64,000 nt of DNA from Chitinivorax sp. B (GCF_005503445.1 NZ_SCOH01000001.1:186001-250000), one strand, 5' to 3'. Positions 17,395-26,885 are shown, numbered from the stretch's first letter. Numbers and translations are program-made. Notes: generated by a model from the letters alone, not told the origin.

Positions 17395-18528
17395 GTGTCG
17401 CGGATTCCAGATGTGTTCCCCAGTAAGGTGGCAGTCTCTACGAGTACGAAGCTGTTGTTGGGTACCATGCTGATTGTATTGTTGACGCTGGGTACAGCGG
17501 TACTGGCTGCACCGGCGGGCGCTAAGCCGCGATTGGTGACGCCGCGTGGTGAATTGGCGATTGACGAAAAGGCGACGATAGATCTGTTCGAACGATCACG
17601 GGCTTCCGTAGTGTTCATCACCACGCGGGAACAACTTCAGGATTTTTGGTCTCGCAATGTCTTTTCCGTGCCGCGTGGTACGGGTTCAGGCTTTATCTGG
17701 GATGATGCTGGACACGTGGTGACGAATTTTCATGTCATTGAGGGTGCCAGCGAAGCAACCATCAAATTGGCAGACGGCCGTGATTATAGGGCCAGCTTGG
17801 TTGGTGTCAGCCCTGGTCACGATATTGCTGTACTTCGGATTGCGGTTGCGCAAAAACGGCCGCAGCCGGTGCCAATTGGTACCAGCTCGGATTTGCGGGT
17901 GGGCCAGAAAGTCTACGCCATTGGGAACCCATTTGGTCTGGATTGGACGCTGACAAATGGCATCATCTCTGCACTCAATCGTACCTTGAGCAATGATGGC
18001 GGCCCTACCATCGACAACCTGATTCAGACCGATGCCGCTATCAATCCAGGGAATTCCGGTGGCCCCTTATTGGATTCTGCCGGGCGACTGATTGGGATCA
18101 ATACCGCCATTTATAGCCCTAGCGGGGCCAATGCAGGCATTGGTTTTGCCGTGCCAGTAGATACGGTCAACAAAGTTGTTCCGCAGATTATTCGTTATGG
18201 CAAATTTCTGCGCCCAGCCATTGGCATTCATATCGATGAGGCTTGGAATCAGCGCTTGACCAGAATGCTGAACGTCAGTGGTGTCGTCATCTTGCGCGTA
18301 GCGCCGGGTAGTGCAGCGGAACGAGCCGGATTGCGTGGAGTCGTCATGTCCCGCCAGGGTGCGATCACAGCAGGTGACATCATCACGGCAATTGAGGGAA
18401 CGCCGGTAGACAGTGTCAGCAAGATGTCGGCAAGACTGGATGACTTCGACATTGGTGCGCGAATTCGCCTGACCGTGCTGCGACAAGGTAAGTTGGTTGA
18501 GCTGAGCGTGACATTGCAATCGGAATAG
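17395..18528 (+). CDS. HtrA/DegS-like serine protease with one PDZ domain
   Basis: This is a trypsin-like periplasmic protease of 377 residues. A hydrophobic segment at about 18-38 is a signal anchor or signal peptide. The triad is His113 (NFHV), Asp143 (HDIAVLR) and Ser221 (GNSGGP), followed by a single PDZ domain with VAPGSAAERAGL. The length and single PDZ recall DegS or MucD-like members of about 350-380 residues. The start is GTG, eight bases after AAGGAG; an ATG at 17391 is out of frame and would give only 11 codons. The role is likely in envelope stress or protein quality control. Confidence 0.92.
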   Translation: MSRIPDVFPSKVAVSTSTKLLLGTMLIVLLTLGTAVLAAPAGAKPRLVTPRGELAIDEKATIDLFERSRASVVFITTREQLQDFWSRNVFSVPRGTGSGFIWDDAGHVVTNFHVIEGASEATIKLADGRDYRASLVGVSPGHDIAVLRIAVAQKRPQPVPIGTSSDLRVGQKVYAIGNPFGLDWTLTNGIISALNRTLSNDGGPTIDNLIQTDAAINPGNSGGPLLDSAGRLIGINTAIYSPSGANAGIGFAVPVDTVNKVVPQIIRYGKFLRPAIGIHIDEAWNQRLTRMLNVSGVVILRVAPGSAAERAGLRGVVMSRQGAITAGDIITAIEGTPVDSVSKMSARLDDFDIGARIRLTVLRQGKLVELSVTLQSE

Positions 18529-18570
18529 GAGTGATGTGGTCGACACTTGATGTGATCGGAGTCGGGCACT

Positions 18571-18599
18571 GTCAGGTAGTGCTTAGCCTATTACCTGAC
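18571..18599. repeat. Inverted repeat after the protease gene
   Basis: GTCAGGTA and TACCTGAC form an 8-base stem around 13 bases, 42 bases after the protease stop. There is no T-run. Confidence 0.5.
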
Positions 18600-19093
18600 G
18601 ATTCACTTGTGGCGTCACCACTTTTAGATGAATCCACACGATGACGGGCGTTGGCTTGCTGCCTTTCGCGATCAAATTCGATTGTGACGACCGGGCAAGT
18701 GCAGGGGGAAGGCGATGGGCTAAAGAAAGATACATCTGGTTGCGCCGCCATTGAGTATCTGCTTGGGAATTAATCAGCTATTCATACCTGTTCACGACAC
18801 TACAACTTGCGAGAATACACCGCGTGTATCAGGCTTACTGTCAGGCTACCCGGTCCATGACTTGATGCGATGGTATGGGTTGCGTTGGTACCTTCGTAAT
18901 GCAAAACGGTATCTTTGCCCCAACTATTCTGTCATCGAAATAACGGTAACATCATATTGCAAGGCCTAAACCTTGGTGCCAGCCTATTCGACCTTGGGGC
19001 TGAATTGACTTTCATTCGAATTCCGTGGGTGGGACAGAGTGGGTGATGTCCCCGAAGGGGAATGCTGATGGCGGAAAAGCGTCACGCTATATT

Positions 19094-19119
19094 GTGTCAC
19101 CAGAATGTGTCACCAGAAA
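19094..19119. repeat. Two tandem copies of a 13-base unit
   Basis: TGTGTCACCAGAA occurs twice in a row, ending at the next hairpin. Meaning unknown. Confidence 0.6.
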
Positions 19120-19149
19120 CAGTGGGCCATATTCAGCATGGCCCACTGT
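19119..19149 (-). terminator. Hairpin after the TfoX-like gene
   Basis: ACAGTGGGCCAT pairs with ATGGCCCACTGT in a 12-base stem with a 7-base loop, 20 bases beyond the minus-strand stop at 19170. The T-run on that strand is short (TTT). Confidence 0.7.
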
Positions 19150-19169
19150 TGTAACGACTGGAAAGGTGA

Positions 19170-19523
19170 TTATGCGGATTTGCGCTTTTTGGCATTGGCA
19201 CGCAAGGCCACTTCATAAGCGGTACGTGACCAGTTGATCAGTAGTTCACGGTCGTCCAGGATTTCGGCAGGTAATGGGTAGTAGGACATGCTGGCCGTGT
19301 TGCCGTCCTTTTTCGAATAGGTGAACGGGCCCAGGCCGTGTTCTTCGAAATCAGGGCGGGTATGGTCATCCACTTTGACATAGAAGACGTCATCATCGAC
19401 GATCGCAAAGCAAGTTCCATCCAGATAAATACCATGACCACCAAACAGGGACCGAGACGTTAACGCACCCATGGGCGCCAGTTGTTCCTTCATGTATTCC
19501 ACATATTCGTTGTACTGAGCCAT
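19170..19523 (-). CDS. TfoX N-terminal domain protein
   Basis: This encodes 117 residues of the TfoX/Sxy N-terminal domain family: MAQYNEYVEYMKEQLAPMG, then SRSLFGGHGIYLDGTCFAIV and FYVKVDDHTRPDFE. The C-terminal TfoX domain of competence regulators is absent; short stand-alone forms are common and mostly uncharacterised. The start at 19523 is five bases after GGAGG; an ATG directly before it is too close. It lies 10 bases after metF and so is likely cotranscribed with it. A role in competence should not be assumed. Confidence 0.88.
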   Translation of the reverse strand: MAQYNEYVEYMKEQLAPMGALTSRSLFGGHGIYLDGTCFAIVDDDVFYVKVDDHTRPDFEEHGLGPFTYSKKDGNTASMSYYPLPAEILDDRELLINWSRTAYEVALRANAKKRKSA

Positions 19524-19533
19524 CATATCCTCC

Positions 19534-20361
19534 TTATAGCCCAAGGCGTTGCCAGATGGTTGAGACTGCTCCTGCACCATTCAAGGTGTAAAAGTGCAGG
19601 CCTGGCGCGCCTGCAGTCAGCAAGCGGTCACATAGATCGGTAATCACATCCAGCCCCAATGAGCGGATTGATGCCACATCGTCACCATACGCCTGTAATT
19701 TATTGCGTAACCAGCGCGGGATCTCGGCACCGCACGTGTCGGAAAAACGTGCCATCTGCGTGAAATTGTTGATCGGCATGATGCCGGGCACGATAGGGAT
19801 ATCCACGCCACGGAATTTCACTTCGTCGACAAATGCAAAATAGGCGTCCGGGTTGAAGAAGTATTGTGTGATTGCTGAACTGGCACCCGCTTTGCACTTG
19901 CGGGCAAAATTATCCAGATCATCCAGTGCTGTACGGGCTTGCGGATGGTATTCAGGGTAGGCAGCCACTTCAACGTGGAACCAGTCACCGTGCTCGGCTC
20001 GGATGAATTCCACCAGCTCATTGGCGTAACGGAACTCACCAACTTCCACCATGCCAGATGGGATGTCGCCACGAAGCGCGACAATGCGTTTGATATTGTT
20101 ATCCCGGTATAAGTTGAGCAACTGACGGATATTGTCACGTGTGCTGCCAATGCAAGATAGATGCGGTGCCGCCTGATGCCCTTCTGACTGGATCTCCAGT
20201 ACCGTATCGATCGTGCCTTGTTGGGTGGTACCACCAGCCCCGAATGTGACGGAAAAGAAATTTGGGCTGAACTGTGCCAATTGGCGACGGGTATTGCGAA
20301 GTTTCTCGATGCCTTCCGGCGTTTTGGGTGGGAAGAATTCGAAGCTGAAGGTTTGGGTCAT
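19534..20361 (-). CDS. metF: 5,10-methylenetetrahydrofolate reductase
   Basis: This FAD enzyme makes 5-methyl-THF for methionine synthesis. MTQTFSFEFFPPKTPEG is the universal N-terminus and sets the start at 20361 inside a longer frame, giving 275 residues. SVTFGAGGTTQQGT, ALRGDIP and QYFFNPDAYFAFVD, all part of the FAD/NADH barrel, are intact. The TfoX-like gene follows after 10 bases. No SAH or SAM riboswitch was recognised upstream. Confidence 0.96.
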   Translation of the reverse strand: MTQTFSFEFFPPKTPEGIEKLRNTRRQLAQFSPNFFSVTFGAGGTTQQGTIDTVLEIQSEGHQAAPHLSCIGSTRDNIRQLLNLYRDNNIKRIVALRGDIPSGMVEVGEFRYANELVEFIRAEHGDWFHVEVAAYPEYHPQARTALDDLDNFARKCKAGASSAITQYFFNPDAYFAFVDEVKFRGVDIPIVPGIMPINNFTQMARFSDTCGAEIPRWLRNKLQAYGDDVASIRSLGLDVITDLCDRLLTAGAPGLHFYTLNGAGAVSTIWQRLGL

Positions 20362-20792
20362 GATTGCAATGGGCAATGTTCGGATTGACCAAGATGTTAC
20401 ACCAAGGGCACGAATGGACGATTGAAAAATATACCGGCTTGCATGAAGTGGTCTCATGTCCGGTCGTTATCGCATTTTCGTAAACACAGGGTGTTGGGAG
20501 CTGTAGGCTGTTCGCTGAATGCTGCCTTGATGTCATCCCTGTGTAGCACGATTGTCCAAATGCGTGCTCTGTTGCTGGGTCTTCCTTCGATGTTTCCTTA
20601 TTGTTCGCGATTCCTGAAAAGTCTATCCAGCACTACCTAGATTATCAAAACCAGTCTCATCTCTACACTCTTTTCCACCTCAGGTAGGTAAGTCGATGTG
20701 TCTGTAATGCAGGGTGGCCGCATGTCGCCATCAAATCAAGTGTGGTACCTAGCCTAGTGCCCTGGGTAGTTAATGGAAAAGCGGGGATGAAG
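20362..20792. other. Divergent upstream region of metF and the SDR gene (431 bp)
   Basis: No gene is supported. Promoters for both directions are expected here; none was clear enough to mark. Confidence 0.4.
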
Positions 20793-21533
20793 ATGTTAAA
20801 CAAGCGGATTGCGTTGGTAACGGGCGGTTCACGTGGTATTGGCGCGGCAATCGCAAAGCAACTTGCAGAAGATGGTTTGGCGGTGGTGGTCAACTACGCG
20901 GGTCGAGTGGTGGATGCCAATCAGGTCGTTGATGACATTGTCCGAGCCGGTGGCCAGGCCATGGCTTGGCGGGCAGACGTGTCGAATACCCAGGCGGTCA
21001 AAGGTATGTTCGATGTGATTGAATCCGAGTGGGGGGCGGTTGATGTGTTGGTGAACAACGCCGGCATCGTGCCTGCAACTTTGCCAGTATTGGCTGATAC
21101 GCGGGATGATACATTTGATCAATTGGTATCGATCAACCTGAAAGGTACATTCAATACACTGCGCGAAGCGAGTACCCGTTTGTGCCACGGTGGTCGGATC
21201 ATCAATCTCTCCTCCAGCCTGGTTGGGTTGTTGATGCCAGGTTACAGCGTGTATACGGCAACCAAGGCTGCTGTGGAAGCCATGTCAGGAGTATTTGCGA
21301 AAGAGCTGCGTGGCAGGCGGATCAGCGTGAATGTCGTGGCACCAGGGCCAACATCAACGGAGCTGTTCTTCAATGGCAAGATACCGGAAGCCATTGAACG
21401 TCTGACCAAGACCGCGCCATTGGAACGACTTGGCAAGCCGCAGGATATCGCAGATATGGTCGCGTTCTTGGCCAGCCCGGCAGGAGAATGGGTGAATGGT
21501 CAGGTGATTCGTGTCAATGGCGGTATTATTTGA
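20793..21533 (+). CDS. Short-chain dehydrogenase/reductase (FabG-like)
   Basis: This encodes about 246 residues of a classical SDR. The NAD(P) loop is TGGSRGIG, followed by NNAG, a serine in NLSSSL, and the YTATK catalytic pair; GQVIRVNGGI closes the protein. The start at 20793 (MLNKRIALV) is six bases after GGGG; ATG at 20787 abuts that site and is less likely. Its substrate cannot be told from the sequence. A small membrane protein gene follows after 28 bases. Confidence 0.92.
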   Translation: MLNKRIALVTGGSRGIGAAIAKQLAEDGLAVVVNYAGRVVDANQVVDDIVRAGGQAMAWRADVSNTQAVKGMFDVIESEWGAVDVLVNNAGIVPATLPVLADTRDDTFDQLVSINLKGTFNTLREASTRLCHGGRIINLSSSLVGLLMPGYSVYTATKAAVEAMSGVFAKELRGRRISVNVVAPGPTSTELFFNGKIPEAIERLTKTAPLERLGKPQDIADMVAFLASPAGEWVNGQVIRVNGGII

Positions 21534-21561
21534 TCGCCAAATCTGAGAAGGCATTCACATC

Positions 21562-21801
21562 GTGCATACACTTCTGGTCATGGGTGGCGGATTCACGATG
21601 TTGCTGCTCAGTGTGCTGATCGGGCTGCAACTCGGGCATCTGTCCTGCTCCCTGTTGACTTTCGTGCCGATCTGGTTTGCAGTAGCCAGTTTCAATATGT
21701 GGGTTGGCGTGAACAAGGTTGGTTATGCTGTGACAGGAGAAATATCGATATTTCTGTTGATTTTTACCTTGCCTTCACTGATGGCTTTCGTGATTTGGTA
21801 G
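21562..21801 (+). CDS. Small conserved-looking membrane protein
   Basis: This encodes 79 residues with two or three hydrophobic helices (LLVMGGGFTMLLLSVLIGL, LLTFVPIWFAVASF, ISIFLLIFTLPSLMAFVIW). The loop NMWVGVNKVGYAVTGE looks like a conserved signature that I have seen in small hypothetical membrane proteins. The start is GTG with AGAAGG upstream. It follows the SDR gene closely and is probably cotranscribed. Function unknown. Confidence 0.7.
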   Translation: MHTLLVMGGGFTMLLLSVLIGLQLGHLSCSLLTFVPIWFAVASFNMWVGVNKVGYAVTGEISIFLLIFTLPSLMAFVIW

Positions 21802-22179
21802 AAGTCGGGGCAGGGCTAACCCCATCTTGCCTTGTTGATTACGCTGTATCTAAATCAGGGTTGGGTGTTGGATTTAATCGGATTTCGCGATCTGTGTCAC
21901 ATCAACTATTGGTAAGGTGGCCATGCGGTTAGCTATCTTAAATGCGGAATTTCGATCTTATTTTCCACAAAACGCTTGATCTATGCTTCAGTTGGTCTGC
22001 TCTTCTGTTTGTATGCATGCATGTGTCAGGACATTGAGATTGCCTAAAGCTGACTCGGCATGAATCGGATCGGTAATTTCCTGCGATAACAAACTGACTT
22101 GGATGGTTTGGAAACCTGACGTGCTGACCACCAAGCCTGAACGCGGGTTGCCCATAAAAGTCGCGAGGCAGGGTCATTG
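21802..22179. other. Upstream region of the binding protein-porin pair (378 bp)
   Basis: No gene is supported. A short ATGC-rich palindromic run (TGCATGCATGCA) lies near 22013. It should hold the promoter for the pair at 22180-24568. Confidence 0.4.
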
Positions 22180-23298
22180 ATGCGGCGAGCGCTGTGGTTG
22201 CTTTTGACCATATGGACGTGCCTGTTGCGGGCGGAGACGCTTCCGCAGGAACTGGTACTGGGTGCCGAACCGACACCACCTTATGCGTTCGATGACAAGG
22301 GCGAAGTCCGCGGCTTCTACCGAGACCTGCTGCTTGAAGCATTGCGGGGTAGCGGCTATCAATTCAGATTGCAGATCATTCCACCAAGACGAAGTCGTGC
22401 AATGCTGCTGTCGGGAGAAATTGATGGCATTGTCGGGATAGAACGTGATTACCCCGGATTTGAGCAGCAGATCAGCTCGTTACCATTGATTACCATCAGC
22501 CTGCACGCCATTACCCGTACCGATACCATGCTCAATTATCGCAGCATGGCTGACCTTGAAGGCCGCCCGATCGGGGCGATCGCCGGCTTGGGGTTGGAAC
22601 TTCGATTTCCGAGTATTGAATTTGAATTTGTCTCCGAAGCTGAATTGAACCTGCGCAAGTTGATGTACAAGCGCTTCGATGTGTTTCTGGAAGACCCGGT
22701 CATTGTGCGTCAATTGGCCAATACCAAGTATCCAGATTATGTTGGACGCTATCAGGTGCTCAACCCGGCGGTCGACCGATTGAACCTGGTCGTTGTGATG
22801 AACCGGGCAGGCAAGCATACTCAAACCAAGCTGGACGCACTCAACCGTGGCTTGTTACAGCTGCGCAAGCTGCCTAAGTTGGCCGAGCTCCGGCAACGCT
22901 GGACACTGGTTGACGATGCCAGTCGTCCTGGCCACCAAGGCAGTATCGCTGTGGTAGTGAACCCATCCAGCCCATTACATAAGTTGAACGAAGCGCAGGT
23001 GGCGGCCTTGTTCCTGGGGAAGACGCAGGGGTCATCAGGCCAGGCGTTGCAACCGATTGATCTGGCAGATACCGACCCGCTGCGGGAATTGTTCTATCTG
23101 AAGATCGCCAACCTCAGTGTGCAGCAGGTCAAGTCACAATGGGCACGCCAGCTGTTTTCGGGAATGGCCTTGCAGCCCAAGGTGGTGCGTAGCTCGGAGG
23201 ATGCGCTGGCGAGGGTGGTCGAACGGCCCGGTAGCGTTGCCTATATCGATGGCACGTTGGTCAGTGACCGGGTTAAAGTGGTTTACTGGGTACCATGA
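22180..23298 (+). CDS. Fused two-domain substrate-binding protein (SBP_bac_3 + PstS-like)
   Basis: This predicts a secreted protein of 372 residues with a signal peptide (ALWLLLTIWTCLLRAE). Residues about 25-245 form an SBP_bac_3 domain (LVLGAEPTPPYAFDDKGEVRG), and residues about 250-372 a PstS-like half domain with VVVNPSSPLHKLNEAQVAALFLGK and GSVAYIDG near the end. Such PstS-like domains normally occur as separate proteins in phosphate-type systems or next to porins and sensor genes. The start ATG at 22180 follows GCAGGG. The porin-like gene starts 16 bases after the stop. No permease genes are nearby. Confidence 0.85.
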   Translation: MRRALWLLLTIWTCLLRAETLPQELVLGAEPTPPYAFDDKGEVRGFYRDLLLEALRGSGYQFRLQIIPPRRSRAMLLSGEIDGIVGIERDYPGFEQQISSLPLITISLHAITRTDTMLNYRSMADLEGRPIGAIAGLGLELRFPSIEFEFVSEAELNLRKLMYKRFDVFLEDPVIVRQLANTKYPDYVGRYQVLNPAVDRLNLVVVMNRAGKHTQTKLDALNRGLLQLRKLPKLAELRQRWTLVDDASRPGHQGSIAVVVNPSSPLHKLNEAQVAALFLGKTQGSSGQALQPIDLADTDPLRELFYLKIANLSVQQVKSQWARQLFSGMALQPKVVRSSEDALARVVERPGSVAYIDGTLVSDRVKVVYWVP

Positions 23299-23314
23299 GG
23301 GAGGTGCCACCGAC

Positions 23315-24568
23315 ATGAACAAATTCGCCATGATTGTTCTGCTGACCTCTGTTCCGCTGATTGCCCAAGCGGAGGAAGGCGAGGGTGGGGCATTGCCAGT
23401 GGAGTGGTCCATCAACGGGTATTACAGTATATCGGCGGTACGTACCAATCGTGAGGGAGAGTTCTACCGCTACATTCCTTATGGTGATCAGGATCGGCCT
23501 GCCAAGCAGAAGTCACCCGATGTGGGACCGGACAGCAAGTTCGGGTTGATGGTGGGGGCACGCTGGACGCCGGAATTCAGCGCCAAGGCTCAGTGGTTGT
23601 TGCGACGGGGTTCCAGTCGTGACCCAGTGATCCGTACCCGGCTGGCCTTCGTTGAGTATCGCCCTCACACTGATTGGTCCGTCAAGCTTGGGCGAACGGT
23701 TCAGGGCTTGTTGATGCTGGAAGAGGCCATGTACACCGATTATGCCAACCTGATGGTGCGGGTGCCGCATGAGCCCTATGCCTATGTACCTAAATCCGAG
23801 CTGGATGGTGTCATGGTACAGCACGATCTGTCGGTACAGGATTGGCTGTTCAAGTTTCAGGCTTCGGCGGGGCAGTCCGACTACCATTCGGTCAATTTCC
23901 GACGCACCTTGCGTGACTGCATTGGTTTCTCGCTGGCCATCAATCGGCAGAATGCCACGGCCCGGCTAGCACTGCGTACCACACGCTTCGGCCTGCATGA
24001 CCCGATGCTGGCTGAAACGTCTGCCTTCCTGCGGGATGCAGCCCGTACCGAAGGCAACGAAGCGTTGGCACATCGATTCAATGAGAAAAACTTCAGATTG
24101 GATCAACTTGCCCTAGGGTTGGAATGGCAAGATAGTCGGTGGACGGTGAGAAGTGAGGTCTTTGCATTTCGTGGTAAGTTTCGGCCGTTACCGAAACGAT
24201 CTGTTTCCGGCAGCGTGATGGCAGGTTATCGCTTCGGGCAATGGACACCTTATGTAGGTTATGGGGAAATCCGCGAATATGGCGACAAGCGTAACAATGG
24301 CTTCAGTGGTAATACGGTGCTGAGCCAACAGGCTGCCGAGGTCGCCGAATTGATGGCTCGTTCGGTGGCTGGTGAGCAGCGCACCTTGTCGTTTGGTGTG
24401 CGTTACGATCTACCGAAACAAATGGCAATCAAATTGCAGTGGGATCGCATCAGCCGCCGGGCTGGCGAACAGGGGTATTTGCTGGCCGAACCTGGCGCCG
24501 CCCAGATCGCCCCGAACGAAAACAACCATACGCAGATCTGGACTTTGTCATTGCAAGGTGTGTTTTAA
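23315..24568 (+). CDS. Porin-like outer-membrane beta-barrel
   Basis: This encodes 417 residues with a signal peptide (MNKFAMIVLLTSVPLIAQA) and many alternating strands ending in aromatic residues; it closes TQIWTLSLQGVF, with the final Phe typical of outer-membrane barrels. WSINGYYSISAVRTN and FGLMVGARWTPEFSAKAQWLL read as first strands. The GAGGGAGG ribosome site is close upstream. It is paired with the two-domain binding protein, a grouping seen elsewhere with PstS-like proteins. Specificity unknown. Confidence 0.8.
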   Translation: MNKFAMIVLLTSVPLIAQAEEGEGGALPVEWSINGYYSISAVRTNREGEFYRYIPYGDQDRPAKQKSPDVGPDSKFGLMVGARWTPEFSAKAQWLLRRGSSRDPVIRTRLAFVEYRPHTDWSVKLGRTVQGLLMLEEAMYTDYANLMVRVPHEPYAYVPKSELDGVMVQHDLSVQDWLFKFQASAGQSDYHSVNFRRTLRDCIGFSLAINRQNATARLALRTTRFGLHDPMLAETSAFLRDAARTEGNEALAHRFNEKNFRLDQLALGLEWQDSRWTVRSEVFAFRGKFRPLPKRSVSGSVMAGYRFGQWTPYVGYGEIREYGDKRNNGFSGNTVLSQQAAEVAELMARSVAGEQRTLSFGVRYDLPKQMAIKLQWDRISRRAGEQGYLLAEPGAAQIAPNENNHTQIWTLSLQGVF

Positions 24569-24673
24569 CACGGGATCTGCGTGATCAACGGATGTATTCT
24601 GGCAGCCAGTATCCGACAGGCTGAAGAAGCTTTTTCCGTTGACTGCTCCCCCACGCATCTGCCTTTCAAAAGC

Positions 24674-25795
24674 TCACCAGCGTTTGCTGCGTAGATTGGC
24701 TGGGCCGGTATTGGCCAAGGCAAAAATGCCTGTCAACCCGATTACGGAATAAGTACGCACATTGTCAGTCAGATTCAGCCAGACCCCTTTTTGCGCTGGG
24801 AAGTTTTCTTTGGTATTGGTAGCGGGGTACATCAGCGTATTGACCTTGGAAAAGGAAATCCAGAAATCACTGGTGGTTTCGGTGGATGCCTGACATGCGC
24901 CCAACTTGGGTGTGCGACCAACACATAGGGCATCGGTGTGTGTCAGGCCTTTGTCGGCGACATCAATGTATTTGAAGCGGCCATCTGCACTTGTGTGGGC
25001 CTCAACTCCCGGAAATGCGTCCAATATTTCCGTTGGAATTGGGAAGTTGGGTGGAAGCTGCAGCAATACATGATCCCCCTCCGCTCGTCGCCCATAGTTG
25101 TTGACCGTGGCAGTGGCCAGCCCACCCAATACGCTGGAGGTGACAAAGCCGCGGCCGGTACCAATGCGGAAGTTCATACCGAACAGGCCATCCATTTCTT
25201 CAAAGCCAATACGTATGCCCAGCACTTCCTTGCCAGTGGGGCCGTTCTTGGTAGCGAATTCGATATAGGGTTTGCCAAGGTGGAATGGGTAGTAGGCCCC
25301 GTGTGGGATACCAAGAATGGTATTGCGCCAGCCGGTCAGCACGATATTGTCCTGCTTCAGGTCCCAGCCGCCTTTGTGGTTGGGATCATAACCGCCCAGC
25401 CACATCTTGCTGATATCGACATCAATGTCGATATCAGCACCGAACCGCATTTTGGTGAACTGGATGGGGCCGGTGATTTCCTTGCCGAAGTCATCAGTGG
25501 GCCAGCCATCAATGGCATAACCATCTTCAAAGGTACGCCCGGTGGCTGGGTCGATACGGCTTTTGATGCTGTTGGACAGATTGCGCCATTCATTGCGATA
25601 GCCATCTCGGTTGAAGTCTGCAACAAAATGCAGGGGGCGCTGGGCAAATTCGGTCTGTACGATTTCAATGAGGGCCTGGCCGTTGATACTGGCCAGTTCG
25701 TCATCGTTCAGGGTGGTGAGATCGGCATAGGCTGGGTTTGCCAGACAACAAGCGGCCAGCACCCAAAGGGCAGTGCCCAAGCGGGGTGTTCTCAT
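24674..25795 (-). CDS. Secreted protein of unknown function
   Basis: This encodes 373 residues with a signal peptide (LGTALWVLAACCLANPAYA). The mature N-terminus DLTTLNDDELASINGQALIEI carries a pattern (L-x-D-x-E-L-x-x-x-x-G-Q) that I recall from secreted DUF6160- or Fil-like proteins of Pseudomonas and Acinetobacter. The rest is rich in Gly, Asn and aromatic residues and likely all-beta, with DADIDVDISKMWLGG-type acidic turns. It could be a surface or pilus-associated protein. It lies downstream of motC on the same strand but 175 bases away, and is convergent with the porin gene. Confidence 0.7.
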   Translation of the reverse strand: MRTPRLGTALWVLAACCLANPAYADLTTLNDDELASINGQALIEIVQTEFAQRPLHFVADFNRDGYRNEWRNLSNSIKSRIDPATGRTFEDGYAIDGWPTDDFGKEITGPIQFTKMRFGADIDIDVDISKMWLGGYDPNHKGGWDLKQDNIVLTGWRNTILGIPHGAYYPFHLGKPYIEFATKNGPTGKEVLGIRIGFEEMDGLFGMNFRIGTGRGFVTSSVLGGLATATVNNYGRRAEGDHVLLQLPPNFPIPTEILDAFPGVEAHTSADGRFKYIDVADKGLTHTDALCVGRTPKLGACQASTETTSDFWISFSKVNTLMYPATNTKENFPAQKGVWLNLTDNVRTYSVIGLTGIFALANTGPANLRSKRW

Positions 25796-25970
25796 GTTGG
25801 CTCCTCTATATCGCTATTTTTATATTTAACGCCGTTAAATTTGTAAGTCAGTCTAGCACCACCAACTTTTCGAAATCAATGTTGCAATTGGGAAAACTGT
25901 TGTGTTGATGTGAAAGCAGACTTGGCGGCGAGTATGCTGCCAATGAGGATCAGGTTGGTGGCTGATGAAG

Positions 25971-26720
25971 TCAGCCGATGTAGCCTGCCAGTTTGTTCTC
26001 GACCAAGCGTGGATTTTCGCCATTGGCAATGGCGATCAAGCCGTCGATCAGCATTTCCTTCAATATCACCTGATTTTCAATGTGTACTTTCAACTTGTTG
26101 GCAATCGGCAAGAACAGCAAATTGGCACAACCCACGCCATAGATGGTAGCGACAAAGGCCACGGCAATACCTGCACCTAGTTTGGAAGGGTCAGACAGAT
26201 TTTCCATGACATGAATCAAACCCATGACCGCACCAAGAATACCGATAGTGGGGGCATAACCGCCTGCTGCTTCCCACACTTTGGCACTTCGGCGGGCTCG
26301 TTCTTCATAGGTATTGATATCCAGCTCCATTGCATGTCGCATGGCCTCGGGTTCTGCGCCATCGACGAGCATTTGAAGGGCTTTGCGAATGAATGGGTCT
26401 TTTTGTGCGGAAATATGTGCTTCCAGTGCCAGCAATCCTCCTTTGCGGCTGGCCTGGCTCCATTCGATGATCATTTTGAGTAACAGCTGAGGATTATAGG
26501 AGGGCGGAAGAAAAATCCACTTCGCCATGCGTAGACCGCTCATGAATACGCTGGGTGAGCTTTGCAACATCACGGCACCTACCGTACCGCCAATAACGAT
26601 CATGAATGCAGTCAGTTGTAGTAGCGAGCTGATATGCCCGCCCTCAAGCACTTGTCCGCCAATAATGGCGCCCAGCGCGATGATGATGCCGAATAGGCTG
26701 ATTTTGTCGAAATTTTGCAT
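25971..26720 (-). CDS. motC: Flagellar motor stator protein, MotA/MotC type
   Basis: This encodes 249 residues of the MotA family. Four hydrophobic helices are visible, with the cytoplasmic loop carrying the charged torque-generating region (ALQMLVDGAEPEAMRHAME, NTYEERARRS). AAGGYAPTIGILGAVMGLIHVM contains the conserved helix-3 prolines. Together with a MotB-type partner it forms a proton- or sodium-driven stator in the inner membrane. No MotB/MotD gene follows; the next gene on this strand is a secreted protein. It lies 165 bases after fliA. Confidence 0.92.
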   Translation of the reverse strand: MQNFDKISLFGIIIALGAIIGGQVLEGGHISSLLQLTAFMIVIGGTVGAVMLQSSPSVFMSGLRMAKWIFLPPSYNPQLLLKMIIEWSQASRKGGLLALEAHISAQKDPFIRKALQMLVDGAEPEAMRHAMELDINTYEERARRSAKVWEAAGGYAPTIGILGAVMGLIHVMENLSDPSKLGAGIAVAFVATIYGVGCANLLFLPIANKLKVHIENQVILKEMLIDGLIAIANGENPRLVENKLAGYIG

Positions 26721-26885
26721 GGGACTGCCGATGCACCTGATGGACTGTTTGGGTTGTCGGCCAGTGTGTTGGCGTATGCCAATACCACTGGCTAAATTGA
26801 ATGGTTATCGGCTATCTGGTGTGATGACTTGAATGACCAGGCTTGCCGTCTCCAGTACAGTATGCAAAGGGGCGATGATTATGGG

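Larger units (their letters stand above)
18529..19169. other. Long gene-free stretch with small repeats (641 bp)
   Basis: No convincing gene is visible. The stretch holds a hairpin at 18571-18599, a 13-base direct repeat at 19094-19119 and a strong hairpin at 19119-19149. Short open frames (for example 18751-18969) have no ribosome binding site and cysteine- and tyrosine-rich composition unlike the neighbours. Confidence 0.5.

Noticed and set aside
17391-17426. ATG at 17391 as start of the HtrA-type protease or as a leader peptide
   Set aside because: It is out of frame with the protease and gives only 11 codons; GTG 17395 has better spacing to AAGGAG.
19170-19523. Full competence regulator Sxy/TfoX
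   Set aside because: Only the N-terminal domain is present and the C-terminal TfoX domain is absent.
20362-20640. SAH or SAM riboswitch in front of metF
   Set aside because: Neither the conserved core nor a matching fold could be found by eye.
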